DNA of 34,602 nucleotides from an uncultured Clostridia bacterium (GTDB lineage: Bacteria; Bacillota; Clostridia; Christensenellales; UBA1242), in NCBI GenBank assembly GCA_944332315.1, contig CALVJT010000010.1, positions 1 through 34,602 of the forward strand, written 5' to 3'. This document shows, piece by piece, positions 1 to 8,354 of the stretch (positions are counted from its first letter, which is position 1; every line of letters starts with the position of its first letter). Under the pieces are notes generated by a model that saw only the letters and a list, made by a program, of their open reading frames with translations, had not been told where the DNA came from and searched no databases. The position numbers and the translations under genes are program-made.

Positions 1-305
1 AAAAATTTGTCCAACTTTTGGGGTTCACATCAAAATATTTAATTAAATTTTTATATAATTTTTGAGGCTTACCCCATTGCCACTAAGTGTTGCTTTTTAT
101 TGTTTTTAGTTTATTAATAAGGAATACATAAATTTAACTTTTGCAAATTTTCATCCTGCCACACAAGCATATATACTTTTTATTATATAACTTTTTTATA
201 TTGCCCTTTTAATAAATTATAAATAACACTTATTTGCATTTATATAAAAAATTATTATGCAACATTCTTTTAATGCATTTACCTATATAATATATAGCAT
301 TTTAC
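1..305. other. Intergenic edge with an IS3-like terminal repeat
   Basis: No gene is visible here. Positions 8-36 read TGTCCAACTTTTGGGG followed by TTCACATCAAAAT. This matches the reverse complement of 23392-23420 at 28 of 29 positions. The sequence resembles terminal inverted repeats of IS3-family (IS150-group) elements. In this orientation the body of the element would lie to the left, outside the window. The remainder is AT-rich spacer downstream of the surface protein gene. Confidence 0.5.
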
Positions 306-2528
306 CTATATAATAATACCGCCAAGATTTGGTGTGCTTATGCTAAAGTTTATTATTGTTGGTGTGCTTGAATTAAATGTAGATATTGTGTATATTCTAT
401 CATTATTAACATCTTGCTCAATATTATCGCCAGTTGCCGATACGCTTGAGTAGTATCCACAAACAAATTGTATGCTATATTTGTTGCTTGCGTAATCTAG
501 ATATGGCAATGCAAAACTTGTTGTTTCAGTTGGTGCAATTTGCAAAATAAGCTCATCTCCACTATATACATATATCATAAAATGCTGATTTGCGTAGTTT
601 ATGCAGTTTATAGTTACATTCATATTTAATGCATTAAAATGCGCATAGTATGTTTTATTGCCCGAACTGCCCACATTTATGCTAGGTGCAGTTTGCGTGA
701 TTTGCCCATTTTGCGTAGTGCTCCAACCCGCAAAAGCGTATCCTTGCGGAGCGGTTGGTGCAGTAAAACTTATAACACTATCCTCTACGGTGTATGTTTT
801 AGTATTTGTGTTGCTAGAATCTGCCCACTCGGTTACCACGCCATCGGTTACTATGTAGTATGTGATTGTATATGGTACAGCAGTCCACTTTGCATACAAG
901 GTGATATTGCTTGTGTAGCCCGTGCCTGATAGCGTTGTTAAAGCATTGCCAGTGCAAGTGGAGTTATCGAACCAACCGCCAAATGTGTAATAGTTTTTTG
1001 TAGGCTTAATAAGAGTTGTGGCAGTGTTATAGGTGTGTGTTGTTGGCGAATTTGCGCCCAAAACCCCGCTAAATTCGGCATTGCCTTGGTCGCGATATGT
1101 GATAGTGTACTGCGCAGGCGCCCATTGTGCAGTTAGGGTTAAATTATCACTTAAATTTACAGTTTGTCCATCACTGTAAGTTACGCCATCCGAGCCAAGC
1201 CAGCCAGCAAAGGTGTGCCCCACGCAACTAAAACCTAACGATTGTAGCGTACTCAAATTAAAATCTACATTTTTATCATATGAAATAGTCTGCTCACTGC
1301 CCGTGCCCTGTCCCGCTTGATAAGTTACATCCACCTCGTAAAAAGCGCGCAAATAAGGGTATCCATCATTAATACTGCTATCTATGCACCAAACTTCATC
1401 AAAGTCCCAGCCACTAAAGTAGCTTTGGGCTTGTGGCGAGGTTAGACGATAAGAATTTGTGGCATTAGAGCCAATACTTTTACTCCCCGCCGTTTCTGCG
1501 TAACTTACAATCGTGCCCGTTGTATAACAATTTTTTGCATTATCTGAAATGCCAATCATAGTTAGCCCAACCATATCTGGGTTACCTGTCAAATCACCAG
1601 TATTATAGCAATTTATTACAGTGCCATTATTCCTGCCACAAATTGTACCCATTCCATATCCACCTCCACTAACCATTCCAGAATTTTCAAAGATGTTTGC
1701 TTCATTATAACATTCAGATACAGTTCCTGACGCTAGATTACCTACAATGCCCCCACCCGCACCATCTTGCGAATTTGAATTGCCTAATGTTGTCGTCAAA
1801 ACTCCTTTGTTAATACAGGCGTTAATTGTTGCGTTGCTAGCATATCCAACAATTCCTCCCGCATCGGTGGAAAAAGATGCGTATCCGCCCGCTCCGCTAA
1901 TTTTAATTGTAGCATTATTTATACACTTCTCAATTGAACTTTCTACTAATTCGCCAACATAACCTCCTGCTGAATATAGATAACTATCCGAGCCTCCTCC
2001 TATGTCAACTTTCCCTGAAAGTGAGCAATTTACTATGCTTGAATTAGATGCTGAACCAACAAAAGTACCTGCTTTCTCCATATAGGAGTTATCTATCACT
2101 ATATTATTACCAGATATATTCAAGTTTTTTATAGTGGCGTTTTCGCAGTTTCCCCAAACTCCAGAGGTATACCCCGAACCAATACTAAACGAACATTCGT
2201 CCGCTACAAACGATATTGTATTTTCCCCACCATCAAAAACACCAAAAAATGGCATTAAAACAAGATCATAATCTAAAGAAACTCTTCTCCCAATTGGTTT
2301 CCACGATGTATAATTTAATTCTATATCGTCAACCATTTTGTAATAGACTGTATTATTTTTACTGCCCCAATAAGTTGTATAATCTGTTGTAGTGGATACA
2401 TACCTCAAATTATCTCCACTTGCAATAATGTATGGATCTTTTTCAGTCCCGCTCCCTGTGGGTGCTGTGCCTTCAGCAATAGATATAGGCAAGCTAATTT
2501 TATTATCAATTTCGTTATTAATTTGCAA
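306..2528 (-). CDS. GLUG/InlB-repeat surface protein, 5' end disrupted
   Basis: Large repeat protein of the cell-surface type. After a start of the form GSGTEKDPY, typical of the beginning of GLUG-repeat regions, it has about four GLUG-like units (GGYVGE, GGIVGY, GGIVGN, GTICGR; about residues 185-320). Then come three InlB B-repeat/Listeria-Bacteroides type units (HTFAGW, YTFGGW, YAFAGW, each followed by a short strand ending in W or F; about residues 400-635) and a beta-rich C-terminus. No LPXTG or other wall anchor is visible. The frame opens only at a TTG with no ribosome binding site and has no convincing signal peptide. The plausible promoter, ribosome binding site and ATG lie upstream at 2635 in a different frame, so the gene is either frameshifted or carries a sequence error near 2470-2540. 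The role is probably adhesion or surface exposure, by family resemblance only. Confidence 0.75.
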   Translation of the reverse strand: MQINNEIDNKISLPISIAEGTAPTGSGTEKDPYIIASGDNLRYVSTTTDYTTYWGSKNNTVYYKMVDDIELNYTSWKPIGRRVSLDYDLVLMPFFGVFDGGENTISFVADECSFSIGSGYTSGVWGNCENATIKNLNISGNNIVIDNSYMEKAGTFVGSASNSSIVNCSLSGKVDIGGGSDSYLYSAGGYVGELVESSIEKCINNATIKISGAGGYASFSTDAGGIVGYASNATINACINKGVLTTTLGNSNSQDGAGGGIVGNLASGTVSECYNEANIFENSGMVSGGGYGMGTICGRNNGTVINCYNTGDLTGNPDMVGLTMIGISDNAKNCYTTGTIVSYAETAGSKSIGSNATNSYRLTSPQAQSYFSGWDFDEVWCIDSSINDGYPYLRAFYEVDVTYQAGQGTGSEQTISYDKNVDFNLSTLQSLGFSCVGHTFAGWLGSDGVTYSDGQTVNLSDNLTLTAQWAPAQYTITYRDQGNAEFSGVLGANSPTTHTYNTATTLIKPTKNYYTFGGWFDNSTCTGNALTTLSGTGYTSNITLYAKWTAVPYTITYYIVTDGVVTEWADSSNTNTKTYTVEDSVISFTAPTAPQGYAFAGWSTTQNGQITQTAPSINVGSSGNKTYYAHFNALNMNVTINCINYANQHFMIYVYSGDELILQIAPTETTSFALPYLDYASNKYSIQFVCGYYSSVSATGDNIEQDVNNDRIYTISTFNSSTPTIINFSISTPNLGGIII

Positions 2529-2635
2529 AATAAATAGCGATTATTATTTAGTTTTGTATCAAATTTTGCGTTCCTTTTTATTGGGTTAGAACTAAATACC
2601 CCCCCCCCCCCTACTTTTTTGTTACGATTAAACAT
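2405..2635 (-). pseudogene. Apparent 5' end of the surface protein gene, out of frame
   Basis: This frame starts at an ATG with a good ribosome binding site (AAGGAG, about 10 bases upstream) and a promoter at 2674-2703. It begins MFNRNKKVGGGGVF, where the glycines come from a 13-G tract. It contains a Lys-interrupted hydrophobic stretch (YLFCKLITKLIIKLACLYLLL) and ends at 2405 after running over the start of the 740-residue frame. I read it as the original N-terminus of the surface protein, now separated from it by a shift of one base (or two in the other sense). An assembly or read error near the homopolymer is equally possible. Confidence 0.45.
2598..2610 (-). repeat. 13-base poly-G tract near the 5' end of the surface gene
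   Basis: A run of 13 C on the plus strand gives GTA followed by 13 G on the coding strand, inside codons 8-13 of the frame starting at 2635. Such tracts near the start of surface genes are classic slipped-strand sites. Here 13 G is the only nearby length that stays open: adding one G meets TAG at once, and removing one meets TAA soon after. Confidence 0.9.
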
Positions 2636-2673
2636 ATCTCTCCCGCTCCTTTTTAGGTTGATTTACTAAGATT

Positions 2674-2703
2674 AGTATACCACATAAAATAATTTTTAAT
2701 CAA
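2674..2703 (-). promoter_or_regulatory. Promoter of the surface protein gene
   Basis: On the minus strand, TTGATT is followed by an 18-base spacer and TATACT. It lies about 40 bases upstream of the ATG at 2635, which supports that ATG as the original start. Confidence 0.6.
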
Positions 2704-2906
2704 CTGTTTTATGCTTAAATCTAACAATTTTTATTTATATCTACACTCTTTTTGATATTCTTTTTGTTTATACCTATATTTATAAAATGTGTGCCAATTA
2801 CCCAAAAGTTTATAAACTATTAAATAGTATAAATTTTTTAGCAATAAATATAGTATAGAAATAAGAGTCATTTACAAGTAGTATTATATAAAAATAAATG
2901 TTATTC

Positions 2907-3341
2907 TCAACTAGGGTCATCGGTTAAGCCGAGCAAAAAATCGATTGTGGTATTAAAGTATTTTGCCATTTCAATCAAATTGAACATTCTTGGAGTTTTA
3001 CCGCGCCTCCACTTATATATGGCGTTTCGATTTATATTTAGTTGTTTACACACTCTACTATTATTTGTTTTGTTGAGTTTTAGCAAATATTCATAATTTT
3101 CAATAAAACTTTTATTTGTTTTTATTTGCTTAAAGTTTATTTTATCATCTAGCCCTAGTAGATAGTTTACCGAGCAATTAAAGTATTCGCTCAAAACTAT
3201 TGCAATTTCGGCATCGGGTGGCACATCGTTTTTTAGATTGTAGTACAAGGAATTTAATTTTAGCCCTGTGTTGTTTGCCAATTCTTTTAGCGTGATGCCT
3301 TTATCAATCAACAAATCTTTTAAGTTTTCCGCAAAACCCAT
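2907..3341 (-). CDS. Double-HTH XRE-family regulator
   Basis: A 144-residue protein made of two consecutive helix-turn-helix domains of the XRE/Cro-CI type. The first spans about residues 1-65 (ITLKELANNTGLKLNSLYY, ending in FNCSVNYLLGL). The second spans about 72-141 (SRVCKQLNINRNAIYKWRRG, ending in FNTTIDFLLGL). Each half ends in the phrase N-x-x-x-x-LLGL that often closes such domains. A covalent pair of DNA-binding domains suggests binding of a pseudo-palindromic site as a single chain. It starts 8 bases after the stop of the paralogous regulator at 3350-3778, with GAGGTG as ribosome binding site, so the two are almost certainly co-transcribed. No effector domain is present and the target is unknown. 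Confidence 0.85.
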   Translation of the reverse strand: MGFAENLKDLLIDKGITLKELANNTGLKLNSLYYNLKNDVPPDAEIAIVLSEYFNCSVNYLLGLDDKINFKQIKTNKSFIENYEYLLKLNKTNNSRVCKQLNINRNAIYKWRRGKTPRMFNLIEMAKYFNTTIDFLLGLTDDPS

Positions 3342-3349
3342 ATTTCACC

Positions 3350-3778
3350 TCAATACCCCAACAAATAATCTAATGAGCACCTAAAATGTTTTGCAATTTT
3401 TATCAATGTGCTGATGCTCGGCTTTGTGCCATTTTTCCAGTTTACAAAGCAAGATTTATCTACACCAATATTTTTGCACAAAGTGCGCTGTGATATACAA
3501 TTTGCGCTCAACAAAACCTGTACTCTACTAATAAATTGCGCCACATTATAAACTCGCTTTTCTAAAACCAATTTATAGTTATCATTCAAACAAAATAGAT
3601 AATCAAAGTTGCAATCAAAATAATTGACTAAATTTAGAGCATTATCCAAACTAGGCAAATTTACGCCATTATAAAAGTTGCTTAAACGCGCGGTGGATAT
3701 GCCCGTTGCCCTTGCAAGTTCGGCATTTGAGATTCCTTTTAGTTTTAATAAATCAAAAAGCCTTTCGCTAAACTCCAT
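3350..3778 (-). CDS. Double-HTH XRE-family regulator, paralogue
   Basis: A 142-residue protein, again two XRE-type domains in tandem. The first, residues 1-62, includes ISNAELARATGISTARLSNF and ends FDCNFDYLFCL. The second, about 75-142, includes CISQRTLCKNIGVDKSCFVNW and ends FRCSLDYLLGY. It is the first gene of a two-gene unit with the regulator at 2907-3341, and the two share the same two-domain plan. I chose the ATG at 3778 (MEFSERL), preceded by AAGGGGG. An upstream in-frame ATG at 3799 adds seven residues that do not fit the family, although an AGGAG precedes it closely. The promoter region holds two copies of a 22-base element (3821-3866), which suggests autoregulation. Confidence 0.85.
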   Translation of the reverse strand: MEFSERLFDLLKLKGISNAELARATGISTARLSNFYNGVNLPSLDNALNLVNYFDCNFDYLFCLNDNYKLVLEKRVYNVAQFISRVQVLLSANCISQRTLCKNIGVDKSCFVNWKNGTKPSISTLIKIAKHFRCSLDYLLGY

Positions 3779-3820
3779 AATGCCCCCTTTATGCACCATA
3801 AACTCCTAATTTTACATTTA

Positions 3821-3866
3821 ATTATAACGCTAATTACACTCATTATTATAGCGCTAATTACACTCA
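3821..3866. promoter_or_regulatory. Tandem operator-like repeat over the regulator promoter
   Basis: Two copies of a 22-base element, 3821-3842 and 3845-3866, differ at one position and are spaced 24 bases apart. Each contains ATTATARCGCTAATTA; the second has the perfect core TAGCGCTA. On the minus strand TTGCAA, an 18-base spacer and TATAAT form a promoter whose -10 box lies inside the second copy, and the first copy carries another TATAAT. This layout fits an operator bound by the adjacent HTH proteins. Confidence 0.65.
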
Positions 3867-3991
3867 AATTGCAACGAATATGCAACCTTTTTACCAAAAA
3901 TTTGCATAATCACTAGATTTAACCAACAAAATTGTACTTATTTTGCTATTAGTTCTATATTTATAAGGGCAAGCGAAAATAATACTACAAA

Positions 3992-4023
3992 CAAAAAAAA
4001 AGTAATTGTTAATAAACAATTAC
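3992..4023 (-). terminator. Rho-independent terminator of alr
   Basis: On the minus strand GTAATTGTT-TATT-AACAATTAC is followed by nine T. The stop region of the racemase gene (4020) lies within the stem. Confidence 0.9.
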
Positions 4024-5948
4024 AATCTTGCTAGGTTAAAGTTGGTTAGCACTTCGTACTCAATTGTGCCTGATAGGTGTGCCCAATCGCGCGCGGTCAA
4101 CTGCTCATCACCATCGCGCCCCAGTATGGTTGCCCACTCGCCTACTAGTTCTTGCGAAGGGCAGTGTACAGTACTTTGCGCGTGGCAACAAGTAGATGCT
4201 TTGGTGGAATCTATTTCATCCAATTCTTGCAGACTTTCTTTTACTGTATTTAACAGGTTTTGTAGCACTTGCCCTAGCGGTAGGATATCTAATATAGCAT
4301 TAGTGGACGCAGATGCTTTGCTATCAAACAATTTATAGATTGTATCCTCGTTTATAAACAATTTTTGCGGGGCTTGATTTGCAAACATTGTTTTTATTTT
4401 AGATATTATATCGTCATCGGTATTCGATTTATCTGTGCCAAAACTATCACTAAAAAATATATTTTCTGCTTTTGAGCTACCTTTATAAAATTCGCTTTCA
4501 ATTTTATTTATATAAGAGTCATCATTATAATGGTTTTCGTTTTCATTTTGTTTATAAGGAGCATTGCCACTATGTGTGCTACCATTTGCGTTGCCACTTT
4601 TTTGATTATTGCTTATTTTGCCATATTGTGTATTGTTGGAACTTTGACTATCGTGGGCTTTGCCACTTGGGCTTTGTTTTTTAGTTGCATTACCACTTTG
4701 TGTGCTACCTTTTATGTTATTGGGGCTTGCATTATCGGTTTCTTTTTCTGCATTATCAGGGCTTTGGTTGCACTTGCTAAAACAATTTGCACTGTTTTCT
4801 AAACCATCTAAAAAGTTATCAAAATTTTCTAAACTCAAAAAGTTTGCGTCAAAATCGGTGTTTTTTGCGTCAAAATCGTTAAAATTTTGCAAAATTTCGT
4901 TAAAATTCAAATTTGTGTTTAATTTTTCATTGTTTTTATTTGTGCTGGTATGCTGATTTGCACTTATGTTTTCTGCGCTACTTTTGTTGGTTTTTTGGCA
5001 GGCGTTTTGCGCGCTACAAAGGTGCGTGACATCGCACATAAGCATATCCATACAAACTTTGCCCACTATTTTGCATTTTGTGCCTTTTATAAGCACAAAG
5101 CCATTTTTATATGCGCGCGCAAAGCCATCGGCGTAGCCTATTGCTACAACTGCTATGGTCATATCGCGGGGTGCGACAAACTCGGCATCGTAGCCCACGC
5201 TTTCGCCACACTTTATGTTTTGCACTTTTACTATTTTTGCTTTTAATGTCAGTGCGGGCAAGGTTTTTACTTTATCCACTTGGTCGTAGCCATACATAGC
5301 AATGCCCACCCTTACCATATCGTACGCGTACTTATTAGATTTTAGGAACGCAGATGAGTTGCTGGCGTGCAGTATAATCTTTTTTAGGTCTTTTTGCGGA
5401 ATGGCTTTTAGCATTGATAAAAATTTAGCGTTTTGCCTTTTTAGTTTATAACTGTTTTTATTATCGGCGGTTGCAAAGTGCGTATAGATGCCCTCCACCT
5501 TTACATATTTGCACTGCTTTAGGGTGCTGTAGATATTTTGCAGTTGCAATTTATCTTTTATGCCGAGCCTATTCATACCGCTATTTATTTTTATATGCAC
5601 ATAGGCGCGCTTTTTCATAGCCATAGCCATTGCAACTATGTGCGCTACATCGTCTATGCTATCAACTGTCAAGCGCACGCCCTTGCTTATTAGTTTTGGT
5701 ATATCGTGCACATCCACTTTGCCTAGCACCAGCACTTTGTTTTTTAGGTGCATCTTTTTTATATCTAGTGCTTCATTTGCGTTTGCCACTGCAAAAAAAT
5801 CGACTAAGTCGGCTATATCTTTGCAAATCTCTATTCCGTGTCCGTACGCGTTGGCTTTGACTACTGCACAAAAGGCATTTTTGCTTTTCTCTTTTAGTTT
5901 TATTATGTTTTGCCTTATTCTATTTGTATCCACCGTTTTTACTATCAT
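4020..5948 (-). CDS. alr: Alanine racemase with a large internal insertion
   Basis: PLP-dependent racemase converting L- to D-alanine for peptidoglycan. The N-terminal barrel carries the PLP lysine in VVKANAYGHG (Lys31). The C-terminal domain has the catalytic tyrosine in SVGYDAEF (Tyr253), GYADGF at 271-276 and the CMD motif at 299-301. The family-typical end (LVGEWATILG to SGTIEYEVLTNFNLARL) lies at 601-642. Between residues about 311 and 598 sits an insertion of about 290 residues (DNA 4155-5018), rich in Asn, Ser, Lys and Gln, with Cys at both edges and SGNA/GSTxSGN repeats in the middle. The usual length is about 370 residues, and removing the insertion leaves about 355. The frame is unbroken. 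No ribosome binding site precedes the ATG; TATAAA ends six bases before it, so a leaderless mRNA is possible. Confidence 0.9.
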   Translation of the reverse strand: MIVKTVDTNRIRQNIIKLKEKSKNAFCAVVKANAYGHGIEICKDIADLVDFFAVANANEALDIKKMHLKNKVLVLGKVDVHDIPKLISKGVRLTVDSIDDVAHIVAMAMAMKKRAYVHIKINSGMNRLGIKDKLQLQNIYSTLKQCKYVKVEGIYTHFATADNKNSYKLKRQNAKFLSMLKAIPQKDLKKIILHASNSSAFLKSNKYAYDMVRVGIAMYGYDQVDKVKTLPALTLKAKIVKVQNIKCGESVGYDAEFVAPRDMTIAVVAIGYADGFARAYKNGFVLIKGTKCKIVGKVCMDMLMCDVTHLCSAQNACQKTNKSSAENISANQHTSTNKNNEKLNTNLNFNEILQNFNDFDAKNTDFDANFLSLENFDNFLDGLENSANCFSKCNQSPDNAEKETDNASPNNIKGSTQSGNATKKQSPSGKAHDSQSSNNTQYGKISNNQKSGNANGSTHSGNAPYKQNENENHYNDDSYINKIESEFYKGSSKAENIFFSDSFGTDKSNTDDDIISKIKTMFANQAPQKLFINEDTIYKLFDSKASASTNAILDILPLGQVLQNLLNTVKESLQELDEIDSTKASTCCHAQSTVHCPSQELVGEWATILGRDGDEQLTARDWAHLSGTIEYEVLTNFNLARL

Positions 5949-6149
5949 ACATATTTTATATGTTTTATACCTATTTTATGTGATTTATTTATATTTTTTA
6001 TTTTTTATTTTATTATATTTTAAGAATTTTTCTTTTTACTATCGTAAAAAGTAAATTTATTAAACATAATCAAACATAAATTATAAATATAAATTAATAA
6101 ATAATTTATAAAATATTGCCATTCAAATATTTGCAACTTCGTGCAAATT
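5949..6149. other. AT-rich spacer upstream of alr
   Basis: No gene is seen. It contains the short fold-back CTTTTTAC-TATC-GTAAAAAG at about 6030-6050, a motif of the kind that recurs inside the interspersed repeat blocks of this window. Confidence 0.5.
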
Positions 6150-6889
6150 TAGGGGAAAGCCTTTTCCCCTATAACCCCTCGGGTGCGATGGCGCACTCCC
6201 ATGGTCTTGGTTAGTACTACGCGCTAGTTTTGTGCACTTTATTTATTTTGTGCTAAGCCGACTTTATACGCTTTCTATCTTTGCGATGGCGCACTCCCAT
6301 GGTCTTGGTTAGTACTACGCGCTAGTTTTGCGCACTTTATTTATTTTGTGCTAAGCCGACTTTATACGCTTTCTATCTTTGCGATGGCGCACTCCCGTGG
6401 GCAGGACAGGCGTCCTGCACCTGTGGTCATTGCTTGAGTGCTAGTTTATAGTTGTGTTTTCTATTTGCAGTTAGTACTTGGCGAGCTTATATATAGTCGC
6501 CCTTGAACTGTGGTCATAAGTTGAGTGCTAGTTTGTGATTTATATTTCTATTTTAATGTAGCGCTCGGCGAACTTGTGTATTGAGCGCCTTTTTCTAGTT
6601 TGCTTAAAACTAACTACAAATAAAATATATAAATATGCCCAAACACAACTAAGACTATGCCATAGGTGGGGAAACATAAGTACGCACCTGCAGTATACAC
6701 AAATAGAAAACAAATATAAATATCAGTACTCAACCCCGACCACAGGTCAAGGACACCTTATATGAGCTCGCTGAGCACTAACACCTAATAGAAAAACAAC
6801 TATAAATAAGCACCTAACCAAGACCACGCCATGGGTGGGGCATCCCACCCCGTGGGGGTGCGGGGGCGGTGGTAGCCCCTGCGTAATAA
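6150..6889. repeat. Interspersed fold-back repeat block 1
   Basis: The largest of eight related intergenic blocks. It begins with TAGGGGA...TCCCCTA and contains two complete tandem copies of a 98-base unit (starts 6185 and 6283) plus a truncated third at 6381. It also has the perfect hairpin GCAGGAC-AGGC-GTCCTGC at 6401-6418, followed by a tail ending TGTGGTC. Its right half carries inverted modules (GACCACAGG and GACCACGCCATGG), so the block as a whole folds back on itself. It lies between alr and the 3' end of the deaminase gene. No coding potential is supported. Confidence 0.75.
6185..6400. repeat. 98-base tandem repeat inside block 1
   Basis: Starts at 6185, 6283 and 6381 each read GCGATGGCGCACTCCC. 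The first two units are nearly identical over all 98 bases; the third stops after about 20 bases, where a different hairpin module begins. Each unit contains the hairpin GTGCG-ATGG-CGCAC or its near copy followed by CCCATGGTC. Confidence 0.9.
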
Positions 6890-7044
6890 CTTTATTATTA
6901 ATTAAATATTTAGTTTTTGTTTTTATTTTATTTTGGTATTTTTATTTTATTTACTTTTTTCGACAGAAAAAAGTAAAATAAGAATATAAAAAATAATAAA
7001 AAATATAAAATAAAATAACAAAAAAAAATAAAAAATATAAAAAA

Positions 7045-7503
7045 TTAATATATTGTTTTATCTTTTATGTTGTTGTATTCCTCAAAGAGTTTTAGGCAAG
7101 CATCTCTATCAATTTGCACTAGAATATCCAAATCTTTTCTACCGCCTAGCAAAGCATCGAACTTTTTATCTCTAAAGCCGATTTGCTCGGTATCCAGCAT
7201 CGAGCACCCGTAGTATATCTTTTGTATGTTCGCCCACAGGCACGCGGATAGGCACATTGGACACGGTTCTGCGGTTGTATAGAGTTCGCATCCCGATAAA
7301 TCAAAGGTGTTTAGAAGCTTGCTTGCTTGCCTTATTGCCTCCATTTCGCCGTGACAAGTGGCATCGTGGTTGGCTAGCACTCTGTTGTGCGCTTGGGCTA
7401 TAATTTCGCCATTTTTTACAATCACTGCGCCAAATGGTCCGCCGTCCCCACTTATAATGCCCTTTCGCGCCTCATCTATTGCAATTGCCATAAATTTATT
7501 CAT
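7045..7503 (-). CDS. Guanine deaminase-like nucleoside/base deaminase
   Basis: A 152-residue zinc-dependent deaminase of the cytidine deaminase superfamily. The metal site is His51 and catalytic Glu53 in HGEMEAIRQ, with Cys81 and Cys84 in PCPMCLSACLW. The GGPFGAVIVKNGEII segment near the N-terminus and the WAN and IGFRD segments after the zinc site resemble bacterial guanine deaminase (GuaD, guanine to xanthine) more than the tRNA adenosine deaminase TadA, but the substrate is not proven. The metal motif has Gly where Ala is usual (HGE instead of HAE). The ATG is preceded by AGAGG. It stands alone, with repeat block 1 downstream. Confidence 0.8.
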   Translation of the reverse strand: MNKFMAIAIDEARKGIISGDGGPFGAVIVKNGEIIAQAHNRVLANHDATCHGEMEAIRQASKLLNTFDLSGCELYTTAEPCPMCLSACLWANIQKIYYGCSMLDTEQIGFRDKKFDALLGGRKDLDILVQIDRDACLKLFEEYNNIKDKTIY

Positions 7504-7722
7504 AAAAAACCTCTTTTTACGCCTTTATTAAAATTCTGTTGTGCTTATTAAATTTTATAAAGACTTATTTATATTTTACGCTTTATTATATCATACAAAA
7601 TATAAATTTATTTACTAATTTGAATATTTTATTAAATTTTATTATTTGCAGTAAAAACGCATTTGTGTTATCTTTTTTGTTACCTACCACGAATATTATA
7701 TAACACAAAATAAAAACAAAAA

Positions 7723-7742
7723 GGTAGCACAGATGTGCTACC
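7723..7742 (-). terminator. Terminator of tRNA-Leu
   Basis: On the minus strand GGTAGCAC-ATCT-GTGCTACC is followed by TTTTTGTTTTT, a few bases after the tRNA CCA end. Confidence 0.92.
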
Positions 7743-7746
7743 AGTT

Positions 7747-7831
7747 TGGTGCGATCGAGAGGACTTGAACCTCCATGTCGTTAGACACAAGATCCTTAGT
7801 CTTGCGCGTCTGCCAGTTCCGCCACGACCGC
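7747..7831 (-). tRNA. tRNA-Leu (anticodon AAG)
   Basis: An 85-base class II tRNA including encoded CCA (7747-7749). The acceptor stem GCGGTCG pairs with CGATCGC. The anticodon stem CAAGA/TCTTG encloses the loop CTAAGGA, giving anticodon AAG. There is a variable arm, and the T arm GGTTCAAGTCC is intact. A34 implies deamination to inosine if it is to read CUC as well as CUU. Confidence 0.92.
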
Positions 7832-7842
7832 TTGCAGGAATT

Positions 7843-7871
7843 AGTATATCACATAAAATAAAAATTAGCAA
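7843..7871 (-). promoter_or_regulatory. Promoter of tRNA-Leu
   Basis: On the minus strand TTGCTA, a 17-base spacer and TATACT lie just upstream of the tRNA 5' end. Confidence 0.7.
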
Positions 7872-8354
7872 GTACTTTTATATTTTTTTTATTTGTTTTT
7901 GCTATTTATTTTTTATTTCGTATACTTTTTACTTTTGGAATTAGATACTTATAAATTGTTTTACTATTTCGTTGCATATATTTTATAAACCATTTATTAT
8001 TTTTAGTTACATAATTTTATCCCCTTTATTATTTTAGTTACCCTTTTTGCTATCAAATTTATAAATTATAGAGCCATATTTAATAAAAAAATGGCGTTGT
8101 TTTATTTATATTATAAAACACGATAAAGCCCTACTTTTACATTACTATTTAATTTTATATTAGTTTTATTTATTCTTATTTATTTTTTGCATTTTATTAT
8201 TATCATTTTTATTTTTGCATTTTATTTATATATTGTTTTAATTTTTGATAAGTTTTAATATGGTATGAATAAAATTACTTGCATTGTTAAGTGTTTTTAC
8301 TATATCATATATAGCGCTAAACACTTTTGTTTTATGCGGTTATATTTTTGATGT
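7872..8354. other. AT-rich intergenic region
   Basis: Nearly 500 bases of very AT-rich sequence between the divergently transcribed tRNA-Leu and the acetyltransferase gene. I see no open frame, repeat or RNA that I can support. Confidence 0.5.

Noticed and set aside
2598..2610. Simple on/off phase variation of the surface gene by poly-G slippage
   Set aside because: Changing the tract by one base in either direction gives an early stop, and the current length does not join the downstream frame, so slippage alone cannot switch this allele on.
6150..6889. Possible CRISPR or structured non-coding RNA gene
   Set aside because: The 98-base repeats lack spacers, and the block is made of the same modules as seven other intergenic blocks, so it is a dispersed repeat.
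7045..7503. TadA tRNA adenosine deaminase
   Set aside because: The segments after the zinc site (LWAN, IGFRD) and the GGPFGAVIV start resemble GuaD-type enzymes more than TadA; the substrate is left open.
7504..7680. Purine riboswitch upstream of the guanine-deaminase-like gene
   Set aside because: The leader is nearly pure A/T, and no three-way junction or conserved loop sequence could be found.
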